DNA from: CANKHA01 sp963750965
GTDB taxonomy: Bacteria; Pseudomonadota; Alphaproteobacteria; Rhizobiales; Xanthobacteraceae
Length of the DNA: 64,000 bases
Assembly (NCBI GenBank): GCA_963750965.1
Contig: CAVVSK010000011.1
Location: 310,001-374,000 of the forward strand
Direction: 5' to 3'
Notes under the pieces: model-generated
Databases searched by the model: none
What the model saw: only the letters and a program-made list of their open reading frames with translations
Told to the model about the DNA's origin: nothing
Part shown: in pieces, positions 25,446 through 33,769 of the stretch
Layout: each line of letters opens with the position of its first letter
How positions within the stretch are numbered: position 1 is the stretch's first letter
Translations under genes and position numbers: made by a program

Positions 25446-26027
25446 ATGAAACGACTACGCGTATTTTTCATTATCGCCAGCGCGCTGATCTGGCTTCCCG
25501 GCTGCACCTCCGCCAAATTCGCAGACGTGTTCAAGCCGGCCGGCGGCGCGACCGAAGCGAATGCGTCCGCCGAAGTTGAGCCGACCGGAACGACGCCGGA
25601 GACTGCCACCGCCGAGGGACAAACGGCCACAACGGGGCTGCTTGGCGCGGACCCGAAAGACGATCTCAGCTTGGGCAAGCAGCATTTCCGGCAGGAAAAT
25701 TATGGCCTCGCTGAACACTATTTCCGCCGCGCGGCGGAAACCCATCCGCGCGACGCAGAAGCATGGCTTGGGCTAGCGGCATCTTATGATCGGCTACGTC
25801 GATTCGAATTGGCCGATCGCGCCTACAAGCAGGTGATCGCGCTCACCGGCCCGTCGCCCGAGGTGCTCAACAACCTCGGCTATTCTTATATCCTTCGCGG
25901 AGATTATGCTCGCGCCCGCACCAAGCTGGCGGAGGCGCGGGCGCTCGACCCGAAGAGCCCCTACATCCTCAACAACATGAAACTGCTGGAAGAAAGCTCC
26001 GGCAAGGGTAAGTCAGTCCAGCGCTAG
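25446..26027 (+). CDS. tadD: TPR lipoprotein TadD
   Basis: 193 aa. The ATG at 25446 gives a lipoprotein signal (MKRLRVFFIIASALIWLPGC) with the lipid-modified Cys at residue 20; the upstream in-frame ATG at 25425 adds seven residues before a basic N-terminus and is less likely. A low-complexity linker is followed by tetratricopeptide repeats (LSLGKQHFRQENYGLAEHYFRRAAETHP, AWLGLAASYDRLRRFELADRAYKQV, EVLNNLGYSYILRGDYARARTKLAEA). TadD helps assemble the Tad secretin. Last gene of the operon; 176 bp separates it from tadC, so it may have its own promoter. Confidence 0.9.
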   Translation: MKRLRVFFIIASALIWLPGCTSAKFADVFKPAGGATEANASAEVEPTGTTPETATAEGQTATTGLLGADPKDDLSLGKQHFRQENYGLAEHYFRRAAETHPRDAEAWLGLAASYDRLRRFELADRAYKQVIALTGPSPEVLNNLGYSYILRGDYARARTKLAEARALDPKSPYILNNMKLLEESSGKGKSVQR

Positions 26028-26107
26028 GGGATCCTCTGGCGAATCCCGGTCAAAAGGCTTGATCCGGGACGCAATCCGGCGTGCCCATAACCTGCAGCGC
26101 CTGCCAA

Positions 26108-26647
26108 TTAGCGCGGCGCGTCCTCAAGCTGATCGAACCAATCGAACCCGATCTCTTTGAAGATCCGGTTGCTGATGACGATCAGCCGCGCTTCGTTCTC
26201 GGCGAAATGCTGGTGAGTAACGAAAGGCGGGACATAGATAAAGTCGCCGCGCTTCCATTCAAACTTCTTTGGCGTGTCTTCCCACTGCCATTCGAATTCT
26301 TCGATGCAGTCAAACTTGAAATCCCAATGCAGGTCGTAGCCTGACCCTTCGGCCACAAAGATTACTTCTTCCCACATATGCCGGTGCTTGCCGGATCTTT
26401 CTCCCGACTTGATGAACTGCATATAGGCCTCAACGCACATCTCCGGTGTGTTCATCTTGTGATGAATGAGATGCTTGATATAGCCATCGGCAGATTGCTC
26501 GAACGGCATCTGTTCTGAAGTGATTACGTTCGGACGTTTGACATAATCCGCGCGAAATTCGGCCGAGGCTGCCACGTCTTCAGCGCGGTAGCTGACGGTG
26601 CCCGCGCCGACCCGGGCGAAGTCTTTTTCGTCGAAAGCTTTTGCCAT
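26108..26647 (-). CDS. Cupin-domain protein
   Basis: 179 aa single-domain cupin. Metal-binding motif 1 is visible as GKHRHMWEEVIFVAEGSG (two His and a Glu) and motif 2 as WKRGDFIYVPPFVTHQHF. Such proteins are dioxygenases, isomerases or binding proteins; the reaction is not evident. A conserved-looking N-terminal arm (YVKRPNVITSEQMPFEQSADG) may mediate dimerisation. It is the second gene after another cupin (13 bp gap), in a locus with Rieske oxygenase components, so a role in the same aromatic or carboxylate pathway is likely. Confidence 0.85.
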   Translation of the reverse strand: MAKAFDEKDFARVGAGTVSYRAEDVAASAEFRADYVKRPNVITSEQMPFEQSADGYIKHLIHHKMNTPEMCVEAYMQFIKSGERSGKHRHMWEEVIFVAEGSGYDLHWDFKFDCIEEFEWQWEDTPKKFEWKRGDFIYVPPFVTHQHFAENEARLIVISNRIFKEIGFDWFDQLEDAPR

Positions 26648-26660
26648 CGCTTCGCCTCGC

Positions 26661-27266
26661 TTACAGGTCGGTTGGCGGCTGGAAGTTTTCGTTGCCCTTG
26701 GCCGGAGTTGTCGGGGGAAAGGACACGATCTTCTGGAACACCAGGTTCATGAAGTGGAACAGCGGTTTGGCCTTAAACACCAACAGCAGGCATTCGTTGT
26801 TCGGGTCGTCATTGAAATGCTGATGCACGCAGCCGTTCTCGACGATCATGACATCGCCGGCCTTCCAAGGGATATGCCGGCCATCATGCACGTCATGGCC
26901 GCGCCCCTTGATGACATAGAACACGGCGCTGTTGAGATGCCCGTGCTTCTGCCCATAGGCGCCCGGCGCATAGACCTCGATATGGGTCTCGATCGACTGC
27001 GCCACATTGGCATGCTGCGGACTGATAATGTGCTTGCCGTATAGCTCCGGTCCGCCCTTCCATGGGCTCTTGCTGGACGAATAGATGCGCGGCTGTTCCA
27101 TCAGCGATTTGTAGAGATCGCTATAGGTGCCCGCGAGCTCACGCACGAAGACGCGCTTCTTGGCCCAGCGGTCCCACTTCTCGGAACCAGGCAGCGATTC
27201 ATCATGGCTCGGCTGGTTATGGCCGGGGCCAGCCACGGCCGCCGTCTTGTCGTAAAGGCCTGTCAT
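26661..27266 (-). CDS. Cupin-domain protein
   Basis: 201 aa. The cupin core lies in residues about 85-180: YAPGAYGQKHGHLNSAVFYVIKGRGHD (motif 1 with two His) and WKAGDVMIVENGCVHQHFND (motif 2). The N-terminal half (SLPGSEKWDRWAKKRVFVRELAGTYSDLYKSLMEQPRI...) resembles the helical arms of ring-cleaving or decarboxylating cupins. It starts 13 bp before the next cupin gene and runs the same way; the two may form a heteromeric enzyme. The ATG at 27266 is preceded by a GGGAG-type site. Confidence 0.83.
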   Translation of the reverse strand: MTGLYDKTAAVAGPGHNQPSHDESLPGSEKWDRWAKKRVFVRELAGTYSDLYKSLMEQPRIYSSSKSPWKGGPELYGKHIISPQHANVAQSIETHIEVYAPGAYGQKHGHLNSAVFYVIKGRGHDVHDGRHIPWKAGDVMIVENGCVHQHFNDDPNNECLLLVFKAKPLFHFMNLVFQKIVSFPPTTPAKGNENFQPPTDL

Positions 27267-27395
27267 TCCCGACTGCTCCCTGGGAGAAAGCCCTCCGAGC
27301 TGATGTGTCTTGAGGGCTTATGTATTCGTTGCGGCAATCTAGCCAAGGCTGGCGGCAAATGCACCGGCAATCGACCGCCTTCGATCATGCGGCGA

Positions 27396-27701
27396 TCAAG
27401 TCTCGATGAAGACTTTGTCGCCCTCCACCATGGTTCGATAGGTCTTCACCGGGATCATGCAGGGCGGATCCACCACTTCGCCGGTTTTGATGTTGAACGA
27501 GCCGTTGTGGAAATTGCATTCCACGATATCGCCGTCGATATAGCCTTCGTGCAGCAAGCCGGGACCGTGGGTGCAAAGATCGTCGGTGACGTAAAATTGG
27601 CCGTTGAGATTGAACACGGCCAGCGCAAGTCCTTCCTTCTCGACCCGGATGGCCTCGCCTTCTGCAACTTCATCGACGCTACAGAGTTCTATTTTTGACA
27701 T
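27396..27701 (-). CDS. Rieske [2Fe-2S] ferredoxin
   Basis: 101 aa, the usual size of the soluble ferredoxin of multicomponent ring-hydroxylating dioxygenases. The cluster ligands are Cys43 and His45 (CTHG) and Cys62 and His65 (CNFHNG). It carries electrons from a reductase to the oxygenase. Start at 27701 (MSKIELCSVDEVAEGEAIRV) matches family length; the longer frame to 27770 adds 23 unrelated residues. It is divergent from the oxygenase alpha subunit and precedes the two cupins in the same direction. Confidence 0.92.
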   Translation of the reverse strand: MSKIELCSVDEVAEGEAIRVEKEGLALAVFNLNGQFYVTDDLCTHGPGLLHEGYIDGDIVECNFHNGSFNIKTGEVVDPPCMIPVKTYRTMVEGDKVFIET

Positions 27702-27886
27702 GGCGCTCTTGATTGCTGCTGCGAAACGGGTGTAAAAGGTGTCATTCGATAGTGGAACGATGTTCCGCATAACGGAACGCTACGGCGGATGCTTTCCCAT
27801 AGCTTTGAAGCAGGGTCAACCCCGGTTTTCAACCGCCCTTGAGCGTTCCGCGCATCTGCCGCGCCATGCGGCCGTAGGAGGACGCA

Positions 27887-29176
27887 GTGCTTCGCAAAGA
27901 ACAGAACGAACTCGTCACCCAGACTGGCCCGGGAACTCCGATGGGCCAACTCTTCCGCAGCTACTGGGTCCCGGCGCTGCTGGCGGAGGAATTGCCGGAG
28001 AACGAATGCCCGCCGGTGCGGGTGAAGATTTTGTCCGAGCGCCTGCTCGCCTTCCGCGACACCGATGGCAAGTACGGGCTGATCGACGAATTCTGTGCCC
28101 ACCGCGGCGTTTCGCTCTGGTTCGGCCGCAATGAAGAGAACGGCCTGCGCTGCCCCTATCACGGCTGGAAGTACAACACCGAGGGCCAGTGCATCGACGT
28201 TCCCTCCGAGGCGCCGGAAAGTGGCTTCTGCCAGAAGATCAAGCTGAAGAACTATCCGCTGGTCAAAATCGGACCCGCGCTGTGGACCTATATGGGCCCG
28301 CCGGAAAAGCAGCCACCGCTGCCGGAATGGGAATTCGCCACGGTGCCGGAGAGCCACACCTTCATGTCCAAGCGCTTCCAGGAATCGAACTGGCTGCAGG
28401 CGCTGGAAGGCGGCATCGACTCCAGCCACGTCTCCTTCCTGCACAGCGGCGATCTGGAATCCGACCCGCTGTTCAAGGGCGCCAAGGGCAACCAGTACAA
28501 TCTCGGCGATACCCGGCCGGTGTTCGAGGTGGTGGAGCAGCCAGGCGGCCTCTATATCGGCGCGCGCCGCAATGCCGAGGACGGCAAATATTACTGGCGC
28601 ATCACGCCCTGGGTGATGCCCTGCTTCACCATGGTGCCGCCGCGCGGCGACCACCCGGTGCACGGGCATTTCTGGATCCCGAGCGATGACGAGAACTGCT
28701 GGGCCTACAGCTTCGACTATCACGTCACCCGGCCGCTCTCCGACACCGAGCGCAACGCCATGCGCGAAGGATTCGGCATTCATGCCGCGACCATTCCGGG
28801 CACCAACTTCATCCCGACGGCGAACAAGACCAACGACTACCTGATGGACCGCGCAGCGCAGAAGGCCGGCCGCACTTATAGCGGTGTGGAAGGCATCGCG
28901 ATCCAGGACTCCTCGCTGCAGGAAAGCATGGGGCCGATCGTCGATCGCACCAAGGAGAACCTGGTCTCCACCGACAACGGCATCATCATGGCGCGCCATC
29001 GCCTGCTGCGCGCGGCCAAGGCGCTCGCGGACAAGGATGTAATTCCACCCGGCGTGGACCCGGCCCATCATCACGTGCGTTCGGCCTCGATCGTGCTGCC
29101 GCCCGAGCTGCCGTTCAAGGAAGGCGCCAAGGAAGCGCTCACCGTGCGCAAAGGCGTGGGACACGCCTCGGTATGA
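27887..29176 (+). CDS. Rieske non-heme iron oxygenase, alpha subunit (phthalate-dioxygenase-like group)
   Basis: 429 aa. The GTG at 27887 follows AGGAGG. The N-terminal Rieske domain has Cys70/His72 (CAHRG) and Cys89/His92 (CPYHGWKY). The catalytic domain has the mononuclear iron ligands His181 and His186 and the bridging Asp178 in the GGIDSSHVSFLH segment. Length and motif spacing match the phthalate 4,5-dioxygenase/vanillate-demethylase-like branch, in which one subunit type forms trimers. It hydroxylates or demethylates an aromatic acid using O2 and electrons from a ferredoxin. No reductase gene is adjacent. Confidence 0.94.
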   Translation: MLRKEQNELVTQTGPGTPMGQLFRSYWVPALLAEELPENECPPVRVKILSERLLAFRDTDGKYGLIDEFCAHRGVSLWFGRNEENGLRCPYHGWKYNTEGQCIDVPSEAPESGFCQKIKLKNYPLVKIGPALWTYMGPPEKQPPLPEWEFATVPESHTFMSKRFQESNWLQALEGGIDSSHVSFLHSGDLESDPLFKGAKGNQYNLGDTRPVFEVVEQPGGLYIGARRNAEDGKYYWRITPWVMPCFTMVPPRGDHPVHGHFWIPSDDENCWAYSFDYHVTRPLSDTERNAMREGFGIHAATIPGTNFIPTANKTNDYLMDRAAQKAGRTYSGVEGIAIQDSSLQESMGPIVDRTKENLVSTDNGIIMARHRLLRAAKALADKDVIPPGVDPAHHHVRSASIVLPPELPFKEGAKEALTVRKGVGHASV

Positions 29177-29188
29177 CGCGGCTTGTTG

Positions 29189-29218
29189 CGGCGGGCGTCT
29201 TCGTTATGATGCCCGCCG
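29189..29218 (+). terminator. Hairpin between oxygenase and downstream gene
   Basis: CGGCGGGC / GCCCGCCG inverted repeat with a 14-nt loop, 13 bp after the oxygenase stop. There is no T-run, so it is more likely a 3'-end stabiliser or partial attenuator than a full terminator. Confidence 0.4.
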
Positions 29219-29240
29219 TGATTTGTAATGGGAGTTGCGG

Positions 29241-29753
29241 ATGTTGAGCGAAAGCGCGCGGATGACGACGGCGGAAGAGGCGAAATTCCGCATCGATGCC
29301 CCGAATTCCAAGCCGCGGTTGATCAAGGTCATCGCGCTCGACAAGCGCAGCGAAGAAGTCGTCAAAAAACTGGCCACGGCGAAATGGAACAAGGCCTCGT
29401 TCTTCGCCTCCGTGCATTTCGAAAGCCCGCCGCAGGCCGGCGCCGACTGGTCAATGAAGACTTGGCTGAATGACATCGCCGGGCGCACCATCAAGCTGAT
29501 GGATGAGGTCAACAACGCCGACCTGGTGGTGATGGTGGCGAATGCCGGGGAAAAGGCGGAAGCCGCTTCAGTGATCGGGGAAGCCTGCGCCGCGAAGCGC
29601 GTACAGACCACCGCCCTGATCCTCGACCGCAAATCGGCAACCGACGCGGCGATCTCCACCACCTTGCTGCACCTGCGGCCTTACGCCTCGATGATCGTGG
29701 TCGCGGACGACGAGGACTACATCGAGTCCATGCTGGTGGCGCTGCGCGCCTGA
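29241..29753 (+). CDS. Conserved-looking protein of unknown function, Rossmann-like
   Basis: 170 aa from the ATG at 29241 (GGGAG site 7 nt upstream; the frame also allows a TTG at 29235). Not recognised. Alternating hydrophobic strands and helices are visible: PRLIKVIALDKRSEEVVKKL, NADLVVMVANAGEKAEAASVIGEACAAKRVQ, TTALILDRK and YASMIVVADDEDYIESMLVALRA. The order strand, GxxxxA-rich helix, strand faintly recalls the nucleotide-binding half of FtsZ/tubulin folds, but no GGGTGTG-type loop is present. It follows the oxygenase gene on the same strand, so it may assist the oxygenase. Confidence 0.7.
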   Translation: MLSESARMTTAEEAKFRIDAPNSKPRLIKVIALDKRSEEVVKKLATAKWNKASFFASVHFESPPQAGADWSMKTWLNDIAGRTIKLMDEVNNADLVVMVANAGEKAEAASVIGEACAAKRVQTTALILDRKSATDAAISTTLLHLRPYASMIVVADDEDYIESMLVALRA

Positions 29754-29775
29754 TCGGGCACCAGAGCGGTGAGCC

Positions 29776-30246
29776 TTACGGCAAGCCGCCCGGCTGCAGG
29801 TCGATAATCTCCACGCAGTTCATGTCGGCGTCGTAAAAATAGACGTGCCGTCCCGGAAAAGTCCGTCCGCCGCGCCGGTTGGGGTCGCCCTGGTTGAAGT
29901 CTTCGTATTTCGCGATTTCGATATTGCGCTTTTTCAGGACTTCCATCGCCTTGTCGAAGTCGGGTGGCGTGACCGTGAAGGCGTAATGGAACTGGGTGTC
30001 GCCGGGCACATTTGGTTCGACGTGGTCCTTCACCTTCACCAGGACGAAATAGTCCTTGCCGGCCTGCATAAAGGCGAAGTGGTCGTTGACGCGCGCGATC
30101 CGGGCGCCGACCACGTCGCGGTACCATTCCGCCGACTTCACATGATCGCGCACTGAAATGGAGAAATGCAGAACCCCGTTGGCATTGATCGTGAGATCGC
30201 CCGTGCTGCGCTCTTTCAGGTCAATATCGCCATCATGCTTGGCCAT
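29776..30246 (-). CDS. VOC (glyoxalase/extradiol dioxygenase fold) protein
   Basis: 156 aa, one vicinal-oxygen-chelate domain made of two beta-alpha-beta3 units. Candidate metal ligands are His27 in GVLHFSISV, His87 in FHYAFTV and Glu146 at the end (MNCVEIIDL), the usual H-H-E set of this fold. The reaction could be ring cleavage, isomerisation or lyase. It is convergent with the unknown protein above and downstream of the IclR gene, within the oxygenase locus. The N-terminal about 20 residues (MAKHDGDIDLKERSTGDLTI) are variable. Confidence 0.83.
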   Translation of the reverse strand: MAKHDGDIDLKERSTGDLTINANGVLHFSISVRDHVKSAEWYRDVVGARIARVNDHFAFMQAGKDYFVLVKVKDHVEPNVPGDTQFHYAFTVTPPDFDKAMEVLKKRNIEIAKYEDFNQGDPNRRGGRTFPGRHVYFYDADMNCVEIIDLQPGGLP

Positions 30247-30366
30247 GAACTTCCTCCCTCCATATTATTCTTTTTAGAAACCCGGCGCTCAAGGCCCCGG
30301 TGGGCAGCCGTCGCCTTGCATCCTGCATGAGCCGCGCCGCTGCGGCCAGCCGGAAATCGCGCCGCT

Positions 30367-31200
30367 TCAAAGCGCCGCCTTCTCCACCGCAACTCCTGCC
30401 GGCGAGCGATAGCCGAGGCGGCGCGAAACCAGATCGGCCGTTTCGATGACATGCGGGATGAAGGTGGTGATGGCCTTTTTCGACAATCGGGTCGCGGGTC
30501 CCGCAAGCCCTACCGCAGCGATCACTTCGCCGGCGTCGTTGCGGATCGGCGCCGAAATGCCGCGCATGCCGATTTCGCTCTCCTCGTCCTCGATCGCGCA
30601 GCCGCGCTGGCGCACCACCGCGAGCGCTTTGATCAGCTTGGCGGGATCAGTGATGGTTTGCGGGGTGCGCGGTGACAGCCCCTGCACGATGACTGCATCG
30701 ACCACAGCCTGTGGCTGGAAGGCGAGGATCGCCTGCCCCTCCGCGGTACAATAGGCCGGCTTGCGCACGCCGAGGTCCGAGCGCATCCGGATCGCCTGCG
30801 TGCTCTCCAGATTATAGACATACATGATCTCGGTGCCGTCCAGGATCGCCAGATGCACGGTTTCGTTGGTCTTCTCCCGCAACTCATAGAGATAAGGCCG
30901 GCCCTGGCTTGAGACATCCATGCGCCGGCGCACCAGCGCACCGAGGCGGAATAGCGCGATGCCGAGGCGGTATTTCTCCGTCTCCTGGTCCTGCTCCAGC
31001 AGTCCCTCCGCCGCAAGCGTGGCGGCGAGCCGATGCACGGTGCTCTTGGCCACTCCGAGCCGCCGCGACAATTCGCTGATGCCAATATCGACCTGTTCTT
31101 CAGAAAACGCTTTCAGCAGCTGGATGGCGGTGCCGACGGACGACAAGCGTCTTTGTTTGGAGACCAACTCGGTTTTGGCGCCGGTTTTCTTTTTTTCCAT
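30367..31200 (-). CDS. IclR-family transcriptional regulator
   Basis: 277 aa from ATG 31200 (an ATG at 31227 adds nine residues; neither has a strong ribosome site). N-terminal winged HTH: SSVGTAIQLLKAFSEEQVDIGISELSRRLGVAKSTVHRLAATLAAEGLLEQ, given as the recognisable block. The C-terminal effector domain includes TVHLAILDGTEIMYVYNLES and the family end motif GMRGISAPIRNDAGEVIAAVGLAGPATRL. IclR proteins usually control aromatic or carboxylate catabolism and bind a pathway intermediate. Its position at the end of the oxygenase locus suggests it regulates those genes. Confidence 0.92.
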   Translation of the reverse strand: MEKKKTGAKTELVSKQRRLSSVGTAIQLLKAFSEEQVDIGISELSRRLGVAKSTVHRLAATLAAEGLLEQDQETEKYRLGIALFRLGALVRRRMDVSSQGRPYLYELREKTNETVHLAILDGTEIMYVYNLESTQAIRMRSDLGVRKPAYCTAEGQAILAFQPQAVVDAVIVQGLSPRTPQTITDPAKLIKALAVVRQRGCAIEDEESEIGMRGISAPIRNDAGEVIAAVGLAGPATRLSKKAITTFIPHVIETADLVSRRLGYRSPAGVAVEKAAL

Positions 31201-31427
31201 GACAAGCCGTGTGCGATCGGGGGGCATTCCGCTGCGCCGAACGGCGTTCGCGAATCTAGGCAGGCGGTCGCAAGAGTGTCAACAAACCGCCCGAATGCAA
31301 AATCAGCCTAAAGGGGCGACCACAGGCCAATAAAATTAATGAACCAACCATGGCCTTTGCGCGTTTGCTTTTGACCGCCTTTCGTTCCGGTTCCGACCCC
31401 AACCCCCCACATTCAACAGGAAATAAG

Positions 31428-33180
31428 ATGAAAAAGCTCTGGCATTTGCTGATGGCAAGTACCGTCTTGTCGGGCCTTGCCGGCCTCGCTGCGGCCCATG
31501 CCGCCAACGATCTTGCTCTGCCCAAGTCTGATAACGCCGCGCAGGCCTCCATCATGCTCGCCCAGGCCGCGACGCCCGCGACGCCGCCTGAGGACGACGC
31601 CCGCCGCCGCCAGCGACAGGAACAGCAGCAACAGCAGAGGCGGCAGGACGGACAGCAACAGCCACAGCAGAGACAGCAGGGCGGCCAACAGCAACAGCAG
31701 AGACAGCAGGACGGCCAACAGCAACAGCAGAGACGGCAGGACGGACAACAACCGCAACAGCCGCAGCGGCAAGATACGCAGCGGCCGGCAGCATCGCCAC
31801 CGCCGCCACCGCCATCGGCGCAGCCGTCTTCTCCGCCACCGCCACCTCCGGCAGCGCGTGACCGCTCGGGCACACCGCCGGCCGGTGCGCAAGATCAGCA
31901 ACGACAGCGGCCGCAGGACGGACGGCCAGACCGTCAGCGGGACCGCTCCACCACGCCGGCTTCGCCACCGCCTGCGGCTGCACCCGGCTCCCCGCCGCCA
32001 CCTCCTCCGGCGACGACCACCACTCCGCGTGGCGACCAGCCCCGCGATCGTGACGGCGGCCGTCAGGGCCGCGGCCGTGATGGCCGCGATCAAACGACGG
32101 CGCCCGCCGGCGGCGCCCAGCCGGGCGCGCAAGGCGGCGCGGCAACTGACCGCCGCTCGGCACCGCTCACGCGTTCAGGCGTTCCAGCGCCTGCGGCCGA
32201 CGCCAAGCCAATCCAGCCTGCCGGCAGAGGCAAAGGCGCCGCCGTGCAGTCCTCCGGCGGACAGGAGATCCGCAACGTCGAGCAGCTTCGCGGTGAGCGG
32301 CGGGAGGAGAAACAGGGCAACCGGACGGTTCTTCGCGAGCCGGACCGCACCATCATCAAGGAAGGCAACCGCACCATCATCCGTCACGACGAAAGCGTCC
32401 GCTTCCGTCTGGGCGCGAGGGATGTGCGGGTTGAGCGGGCCGGCAACGACACCCGGACCATCATCGTGCGGCCCGGTGGCGAACGCATCGTCACCGTTAC
32501 GGACAGGAACGGCTACCTGCTGCGGCGCGTCAGGGTGCTGCCCAACGGTCGGGAAATCATCATTATCGACAACCGCCCGCGCGCCGGGATCGTGATCGGC
32601 AACTTGTTCGTGTTGCTGCCGCCGCCGCGGATCCTGATTCCCCGCGAGCGCTACATCGTGGCTTATCGCGAGGCTCCTCCGGCGCTGATCTACGAGACGC
32701 TGACGGCACCGCCGGTGGATGTGATCGAGCGGCCTTATACGCTCGACGAAATCCGCTATAGCGAGCCGGTGCGCGCGCGGATGCCGCGCATCGATCTCAA
32801 CACGGTGAATTTTGAGACTCGGGTCCTGGGAGTTGGCGCCAGATCAGATCGAGAAGTTGGCGCCGATTGCCGACGGCATGAAGCGGGCCATCGAACAGAA
32901 CCCGCAGGCGGTGTTCCTGATCGAAGGTCACACCGACGCCGTCGGCGGCGACGAAGATAACCTGTCGCTGTCGGACCGCCGGGCGGAGTCGGTGGCGGTA
33001 GCACTGACCGATGAGTTCCAGGTGCCGCCGGAGAACCTGACCACGCAGGGCTATGGCGAGCAGCACCTCATTGAGCAGACCGAGGGCCCGTCGGAGGCCA
33101 ACCGGCGCGTCACGGTGCGCAACATCGCGCCGCTGCTGGCCGGCAGGAGCGAGCAGCAACCGCCGCAACGGGCGCAGTAG
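31428..33180 (+). CDS. Q/P-rich OmpA-family envelope protein, interrupted by a one-base frameshift
   Basis: Start at 31428 (AGGAAAT site) gives a signal peptide (MKKLWHLLMASTVLSGLAGL, cut near AHA). A very long Gln/Arg/Pro/Ser low-complexity region (residues about 60-280) follows, then a basic repeat-like beta region with repeated TIIK/TIIR motifs (about 300-420), and finally an OmpA peptidoglycan-binding domain in another frame (AIEQNPQAVFLIEGHTDAVGGDEDNLSLSDRRAESV...NRRV). The two frames meet at NTVNFET: removing one C at about 32820 (ACTCGGGTCC to ACTGGGTCC) joins them as ...NFETGSWELAPDQIEKL. As written, the first frame stops at 32960. A strong terminator follows. Confidence 0.85.
31651..31770 (+). 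repeat. 30-bp tandem repeat, about four units
   Basis: Units start at 31651, 31681, 31711 and 31741 and share the core CAACAGCAACAGCAGAGACA and GCAGGACGG. They encode a Gln-rich 10-residue repeat (GQQQQQRRQD type) inside the OmpA-like protein. Units two and three are nearly identical, the outer ones more diverged. Confidence 0.85.
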
Positions 33181-33189
33181 CCCACATCG

Positions 33190-33229
33190 AAACGGCGCTT
33201 CGTCCTAGCGGACGAAGCGCCGTTTTTTT
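33190..33229. terminator. Strong bidirectional intrinsic terminator
   Basis: AACGGCGCTTCGTC / GACGAAGCGCCGTT, a 14-bp perfect stem with the 6-nt loop CTAGCG, followed by a seven-T run on the + strand and preceded by A residues that serve the minus strand. It lies between the convergent OmpA-like and Pmp3-like genes. Confidence 0.93.
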
Positions 33230-33237
33230 GCTTCAAC

Positions 33238-33486
33238 TCAGCGCAGCCACCACGGCGGCGGACCGTGCTTCTCGATCGCATCCACGATCTCGCGGTGCCT
33301 GCGATCCTCCCGCTTCATGTGGACGGCGATGACGGCGTGGATTGACGGCACCAGCCAGAGCACCGGGAAGATCAGCCCTAAGATCACGCAGGGCACGATC
33401 AGCACCAGATTGAAGATCGCCGAGAACGGCTGCCCATTGAGCAAGAGGCCGAGCGGCGGCAACAAAGCGGCGAGAACGTAGATCAT
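33238..33486 (-). CDS. YqaE/Pmp3-like small membrane protein
   Basis: 82 aa. The ATG at 33486 follows AGGGAG. The first helix (MIYVLAALLPPLGLLL) holds the LPPLG signature of the Pmp3/UPF0057 family, and the second (IFPVLWLVPSIHAVIAVHM) the conserved proline-histidine turn. Here the loop between them is longer and includes an extra hydrophobic stretch (AIFNLVLIVPCVILGL), and a charged C-terminal tail (KREDRRHREIVDAIEKHG) is added. Relatives affect membrane potential and salt tolerance. Shares the terminator with the OmpA-like gene. Confidence 0.72.
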   Translation of the reverse strand: MIYVLAALLPPLGLLLNGQPFSAIFNLVLIVPCVILGLIFPVLWLVPSIHAVIAVHMKREDRRHREIVDAIEKHGPPPWWLR

Positions 33487-33498
33487 GGCGGCTCCCTA

Positions 33499-33547
33499 GC
33501 GCATGATCCGGCGAAGTGGGAACCGGTTCGCCGATAGGATCATGCGC
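33499..33547. repeat. Intergenic palindromic repeat, GCGCATGATCC type
   Basis: Imperfect inverted repeat bounded by GCGCATGATC and GATCATGCGC with a central GTGGGAACCGGTT. This matches in form the extragenic palindromes common in Bradyrhizobium and Rhodopseudomonas genomes. Confidence 0.75.
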
Positions 33548-33564
33548 CACTTTGATAAGTTCCC

Positions 33565-33606
33565 GCGCGATCGCACCCAAAACCGGTATCCACTTGCTGA
33601 TCGCGC
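33565..33606. repeat. Second intergenic palindromic repeat
   Basis: Bounded by GCGCGATC and GATCGCGC, with a central AAAACCGGTATCCACTT related to the complement of the first element. The pair probably forms a composite repeat. Confidence 0.6.
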
Positions 33607-33769
33607 ACTGTCGTCGGCGTCATGTAATGAGCCGCGAGGCGATTGCCAGCGCCCAACGCTCGGCCACTGCGCTCACGGTCCGGCGGCAGCCAAAATAATT
33701 CTTGCATTCCCCGCAAAAACTATTATTTCCGCGCTTGCCCAATTTCGCACGTGCCTGTGGTCGCGTGTC

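Noticed and set aside
31651..31770. Regularly spaced 30-bp repeats considered as a CRISPR array
   Set aside because: The units are directly tandem without spacers, lie in a coding frame and encode Gln-rich repeats.
31413..32132. Long minus-strand ORFs opposite the Q/P-rich gene
   Set aside because: They arise from the low-complexity GC-rich coding strand, encode Arg/Leu or Ala/Val runs, and have no start signal or family-like content.
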